Assembly: GCF_958295425.1 (NCBI RefSeq)
Contig: NC_081141.1
Location: forward strand, 14,541,204 to 14,605,203
Length of the DNA: 64,000 nucleotides
Direction of reading: 5' to 3'
DNA from: Solea solea
Lineage: Eukaryota; Chordata; Actinopteri; Pleuronectiformes; Soleidae
Shown: positions 59,508 to 64,000 of the stretch, piece by piece
How positions within the stretch are numbered: position 1 is the stretch's first letter
Layout of the letters: the number at the start of each line of letters is the position of its first letter
Notes under the pieces: generated by a model
What the model saw: only the letters and a program-made list of their open reading frames with translations
Database searches by the model: none
What the model was told of the DNA's origin: nothing
Position numbers and translations under genes: made by a program

Positions 59508-62500
59508 TCAGTCGCTATTGCTGCTGCTGTCGTCTCCCACCACCATGCTGCTGTACTCTTTCTGCTGCTGCTCTTTAAACGTCTCCTTCACCTTTGCTCT
59601 CTTCAGGCCTCCGTCCCTGCAGAGACAGGACAGACTGTTCAGCCACATGCACTAAACTGATCGCAGCATTCATTTCATGCTTTACATTCATACAAACAAC
59701 TCCATGTTCCTCTGGTATCACTTACTTGTGCGATAAGTTAGTGGATTGACATTTAAGATGTCCTTCCCTTCAAAAGGGCTATATGTAATAGGTCTATTAT
59801 GTTAAGTGAAACGAGCATGAGATGTTAAATTAAAATACTGGCTTCAGTGACAACAACTGTGCAGCCAGTTAATTGATGATTCAAATCTTTATTTTGTGGT
59901 TACACAAACTCGACTCACAAACCCAATAATGCAACTCCTAGCACTTCGACACCCTGGTTGTCAAAAAAACACAGAACACAGCTATGTGTTGGAAATGTTG
60001 GACATTACCAAACCTCACTACGCCTCACGACTGCTTTCCAAAACGTCTCCAACAGAGGAGTAGAAAACGGAGCGTGTGCAGTACATATGCGTTAAAATAC
60101 AGATGGCTGAAACCAGAGAGGAAGTTGAAAACACATGCTGCTGAGGAGAGGAATAACATTAGTCACTTGATTTCTGTTTTTCTACAAAACAGGGAGCTTC
60201 CACCAAGTTTAGCCAACGTGGCCTCGCTCTTTTATACACAGTGAAAGTGGGTATTTAGCATATATGATGTTTTTATAGCTAGTTATTGTTGCCATGTTGT
60301 CTCCACTGTATGTGTATGAACGCATTGTTATGCTGAGTAGAAGCGCAGCTCCTTCTTTTTCCATGTTTTGAAACTTTGGCACCTGTCCTCTATATTGCTG
60401 TGAAACGGGAATGCGGTAACTATTTCAAAGGCTAAAAGGTCACTGATGTTCATATGGCACTTATGTTCCCTTTAATGGTCTGATTTATTAGGAAGGATTT
60501 TATTTCAAAGAGGACAATTTCACCAGTTTGTAAATAAAAGAAAGCAGTAGAATCTCACCATTGAAGATCTAAAAGTCCCCCCTGGTGAGCGATGGCTGAC
60601 TTCACTCTGTTGGCAAACTGGACAGCGTCTTCCCCCTCCTTCCATTTTGGAATAAACAACAAAGTCAATCAGACGTGTGTGTGTGTGAGAGAGAACTAAA
60701 AACTTATAAACCATAGAGAGTGGCTGGTCCTCACATTCTGTCACCCCTTAAAAGGGCTTTTTGAGAGTTAAGACTATATTTTAGTGTTAGACATTCAGTT
60801 GTGATGGTTAAGGGACTAGGGAATGCATTGTATTTATGAGTGTCCTCACAAACCTTTGTGTGTGTGTGTACAGACAAGTAGGGGTTGGAGTCTTCCCCTG
60901 TGGGCTGTCCATAAGGATTTATGCATGTATATACATGTGCTCACACGTTTCAGGCCACTCTTTACCCACCTGTTGATGCATGGCTGGCAGGTACCAGACA
61001 TTACAGACAAGGGCCCAGCTGGTCATCATCCTCAGCAGGTAACTGACCATGCTGTACTTGGAACTGTTCCAGAAAGCATCTCCAAACTTTGGGTCATACT
61101 GAGAAAAAAAAAAGTTTGCAACAATTGACATCAGAGGACTTGAAAAAGACTGAATTAGAAAATTGGGCATGACTGACAGATGGGACTGAAGTACCTTAAT
61201 GGCTACTGGATATATTGTTGCTCCTATTTCAAAACTCCCTTTTTTAAACATCATCACAGATGTGTTGTTGACACAGGTCCCTGCAGAAACCAGACATTGG
61301 GTTATTAAAGGAGGCCGAGTTGTCTGAGCTTTGTCCAAACCCACATTAAAAAGCTGCTCATTTGTCACTGCCCAGTGGCCAGACTGCCGTCAAGCCCAGA
61401 GCTGAAATAACAACCCTTGCCGAGTCTTATCTTTGATGGTACAAAGGCAAACATCAGACGGGTGTGGATAATGTATCTCAGTCTCTCTGCATGGTCACAC
61501 TTACCCTCTGGAAATATTAATATGGGAAGCTTTGTCTTGTCATTCACATGATCCGTCAACCTGGAGGCAACACAAAGAGATCATGGAAAACATTTCTTGA
61601 CTGGTAAGTATCTACAAATTGCTTTGGAGAGGGTTTTTTTTTTTAACCCTAACCCGAGGCCACAGCTGCAGCAAGACTTTTGGCAAATATATCATATTTT
61701 CAGATATAAGAATCCAAACTGCAAACTTTCAAATTAAAAATATTCCTTCTTATGAACTTTATTTGATTTTACAGCCAGGAAAATGTCAAGAAAGTCATGC
61801 AGTTTCAAGCATGAGAAGTAAAGTCATGAAAATAACTGACCTTTTGGTCACTAGGTGGCGATCCTTCATCTCTGCTCTCTCAAACCAGACATGAGGACAG
61901 GACCTCACCATGGCTCTCTGCAAAACTCCCATCAAGCCTCCATGGATTTGTCCCACCTGATAAAGGAGAAATTAGGACAAAATGTCATGATTCAGCACAG
62001 ACAATGACTTGAAAACAGCATAAGAAATCTTCCTCCCTACCATGGCATAACATGCATCGTTGCAGAGAATCACAACATCGATAGGAGAGGTGTGATTGGC
62101 AACACAGATTCCCCCTTTTTTAGGTATGTTTTCCCTGTGGTTAAGAGGAAAAGACATGAAGCCAGAATCAGAGGATGAAGCTTTTCCTGGTTGTTGTTAG
62201 ACAGGAAACGTCCTGAGAGTGCACACCCACCTGTTGTGATAGTGAATAGTGGCAGAGAGTCCTCGAGCACAGATTCTGTAGCACATCACATGGACCCATT
62301 CACTGAGCCACGACTTAACGCTGAAAATCCACATAAGAAAACAAACTCAACTGGAGTGTAAGATACAAAAAAACATTATTGAACTAGTTATAATCACCTT
62401 GAGTTTGGAAGAAATCCCACTGCCGATGTTCCTATGACCAACCAGCTTAGGCCAATAAGTGCCAGTGTTATCCTGGATTAAGTAACACATTCAGTTTAAA

Positions 62501-63066
62501 TTTTCAATGGACAATAAATAAATAAATAAATAAATAAACAAATGAATAGTATAAGCTGTTTTCTTTCTTTAGTGGGACTATAATGGACTTTGAACGTGCT
62601 ATAGTTGTCATAGCTTTATCTCCGTGTCTAAACATTGGTATTGTAAATCTCACGCTGGAGTATTGTCATATGTGCATGTACAGTACCTGAGTGGGGCAAG
62701 GATGCAGTATCTCACAAAGATGCCGAGGCCGTAAACCAGTGTCAGCTTCAGGCTGATGTACTGGAAATCGTTGGTGCGAGTTAGTAAGTTCCAGGACACC
62801 AGTTCCTCGGACGTGAAACGCTGCGTCACCTTTAAATAAAAAGCACAAACAAATGAAGTCTGAAAGGTAAAACCACACTCGCATGTATTGTGTTCTCAAT
62901 AATACATGAATAGGTACCTCATCCTCTACAATGCTCTCAATTCCTTTTAGAGTGAAATAAAAACAGTCACTGAATGTAAAATCACCACCGACTGGTGGCT
63001 TGGGACGACTGCGTCTGAGTTCCCCCAACTCTTTCTCCATGGAGCCATTTCCCCTCTGTATAAGAC
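59508..63066 (-). CDS. gpat3: Glycerol-3-phosphate acyltransferase 3 (GPAT3/AGPAT9), N-terminal exon(s) missing
   Basis: This ER-membrane enzyme acylates glycerol-3-phosphate at sn-1, the first step of triacylglycerol synthesis. Eleven minus-strand exons join in phase: 63066-62918, 62829-62687, 62472-62398, 62320-62231, 62134-62041, 61956-61841, 61560-61505, 61280-61195, 61098-60970, 60638-60559, 59616-59508. They give 375 residues plus stop. The PlsC motifs are intact: NHTSPID, a substrate-binding VWFERAEMKDRH, FPEGTCVNN and YPVAIKYDP. Hydrophobic stretches (LALIGLSWLVIGTSAVGF) anchor it. TSEELVSWNLLTRTN and an N-terminal LIQRGNGSMEKEL fit GPAT3 better than GPAT4. The C terminus has a Ser-rich end (DDSSSNSD). 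The start exon should lie beyond 64000. Minus-strand AATAAA (plus TTTATT, 59162-59167) may end the transcript. Confidence 0.93.
62518..62537. repeat. (AAAT)n tetranucleotide repeat
   Basis: Five or so AAAT units lie in a gpat3 intron. Confidence 0.8.
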
Positions 63067-64000
63067 CTGACACACACACACACAGAATCAAACTCAATCA
63101 TCATGATCTCCAAAGCAATCTGGGGAACAAAAGTCAGCCAGGAGAAGAACTCAAAGTTAATTTAGGAAAGCAGTGTTGTACGGTGTAAAAAAAAAAAAAA
63201 AGCTTCTGCATATGTCAACATGAAATGATGGCACTAATAAGACGAGATTGAATATTTTATGCCATTAACAGTTCTTGTATCTGTTTGTATCGAAACATCA
63301 AGAGCTTAGCTGTCAGAGAGTTAAGACAGTGAGAGAGAGTGTGCAACACCTGGGATCTAACACTGGGATCTCAGAGCAGTTAAGACTCCACACTATCTGA
63401 CAACTCAACAGGCAAAGTCCAAAACCTGGATTATCGAACTCTGCATTCAGCATTCATTCAAAAATGTCTGAACAAAGTCTGCCTCATCTATGCCATGCAA
63501 CACTTTCTTTGTTTTTATTTAAACAAACAATCACATTTATTGAACTTTGCATAGACCACATGGGGCCTGACATAACGTGCAGTGTTAGAACAGGGGATAC
63601 AAGCCTGTGTAGCTTAGTGTGACTCATAAAATGGTCTGCGATTGCATTTTGCGAGAAACTCAAAGTTTGCATGGCCACCTCACCCTGATGTGAGTTGTGA
63701 AGTGACTGAGTCACGGTGCTAGACCAAGACCACAAAAGCAGAAGAAAATGCACCAGTTCAAATGTCTTTGTGTGTAGAAAGTCATTCTTTCACAATAAAT
63801 GTCCATCACAACTGAATATAGGGGTACATGATGTCACACTCCCTGTCCAAACTTGCAATCGAGTATGTTAGGAAATTCAGTATTGCAAGGCACGTAACTG
63901 TCACTAAATCACTGAATCTTTCACAACAAAGGATATGATTACTTTTTACAGACACACCCCTCTTTATCTATCTATCTATCTATCTATCTTGAATAGCCTC
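63067..64000. other. gpat3 intron at the right edge
   Basis: I found no exon for the missing GPAT3 N terminus here. The stretch has a CA run (63070-63083), an A tract near 63187-63201 and a (TATC)n repeat at about 63963-63990. Confidence 0.5.

Overview
The window looks like nuclear genomic DNA of a teleost (ray-finned) fish, probably a percomorph. The genes are multi-exon with GT-AG introns. The AT-rich introns carry fish-type mobile elements (hAT MITEs, TTAA-flanked MITEs, a dead Tc1 element, tRNA-headed SINEs) and many short simple repeats. The genes I recognise are vertebrate ones. I rebuilt each model by hand from splice sites, codon phase and recalled family similarity. No database search was run.

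Layout, left to right: (1) 1957-20053 (+), 29 exons covering the C-terminal 1,443 residues of a C1-DH-PH Rho exchange factor, best match ARHGEF28/p190RhoGEF; its 5' exons lie off the left edge. (2) 21069-30629 (+), a complete 17-exon class I cytokine receptor of 915 aa of the LIFR/OSMR type. (3) 32618-36561 (-), a five-exon gene for an unrecognised 132-aa single-pass membrane protein. (4) 39126-41459 (-), complete ykt6, 7 exons, 198 aa. (5) 44311-45730 (+), a possible two-exon gene for a 61-aa protein, function unknown. (6) 48418-51789 (+), complete glucokinase gck, 10 exons, 476 aa. (7) 53368-55821 (+), complete cardiac myosin regulatory light chain myl7, 7 exons, 172 aa. (8) 56412-58214 (+), a five-exon gene for an unrecognised 113-aa hydrophilic protein ending in a CaaX prenylation motif. 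(9) 59508-63066 (-), eleven exons of glycerol-3-phosphate acyltransferase 3 (gpat3); its N-terminal exon(s) lie off the right edge.

The genes are independent transcription units, not an operon or a dedicated pathway. The ykt6-gck-myl7 block matches the neighbourhood known from human 7p13. ARHGEF28 and LIFR/OSMR lie on human chromosome 5 and GPAT3 on human chromosome 4, so the window joins segments that are unlinked in human. gck (glucose phosphorylation) and gpat3 (glycerolipid synthesis) are both hepatic or adipose metabolic genes, but their closeness is probably fortuitous.

The points most worth a second look are: the receptor gene, where a tandem CAGTAG acceptor and a retained intron could each produce a truncated receptor; its degenerate Box 1 and absent YxxQ motifs; and the three small proteins I could not name (132-aa membrane protein, 113-aa CaaX protein, 61-aa protein), whose splice phases fit but whose identity is open. 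I saw no tRNA or rRNA genes, CRISPR arrays, viral genes or toxin genes.
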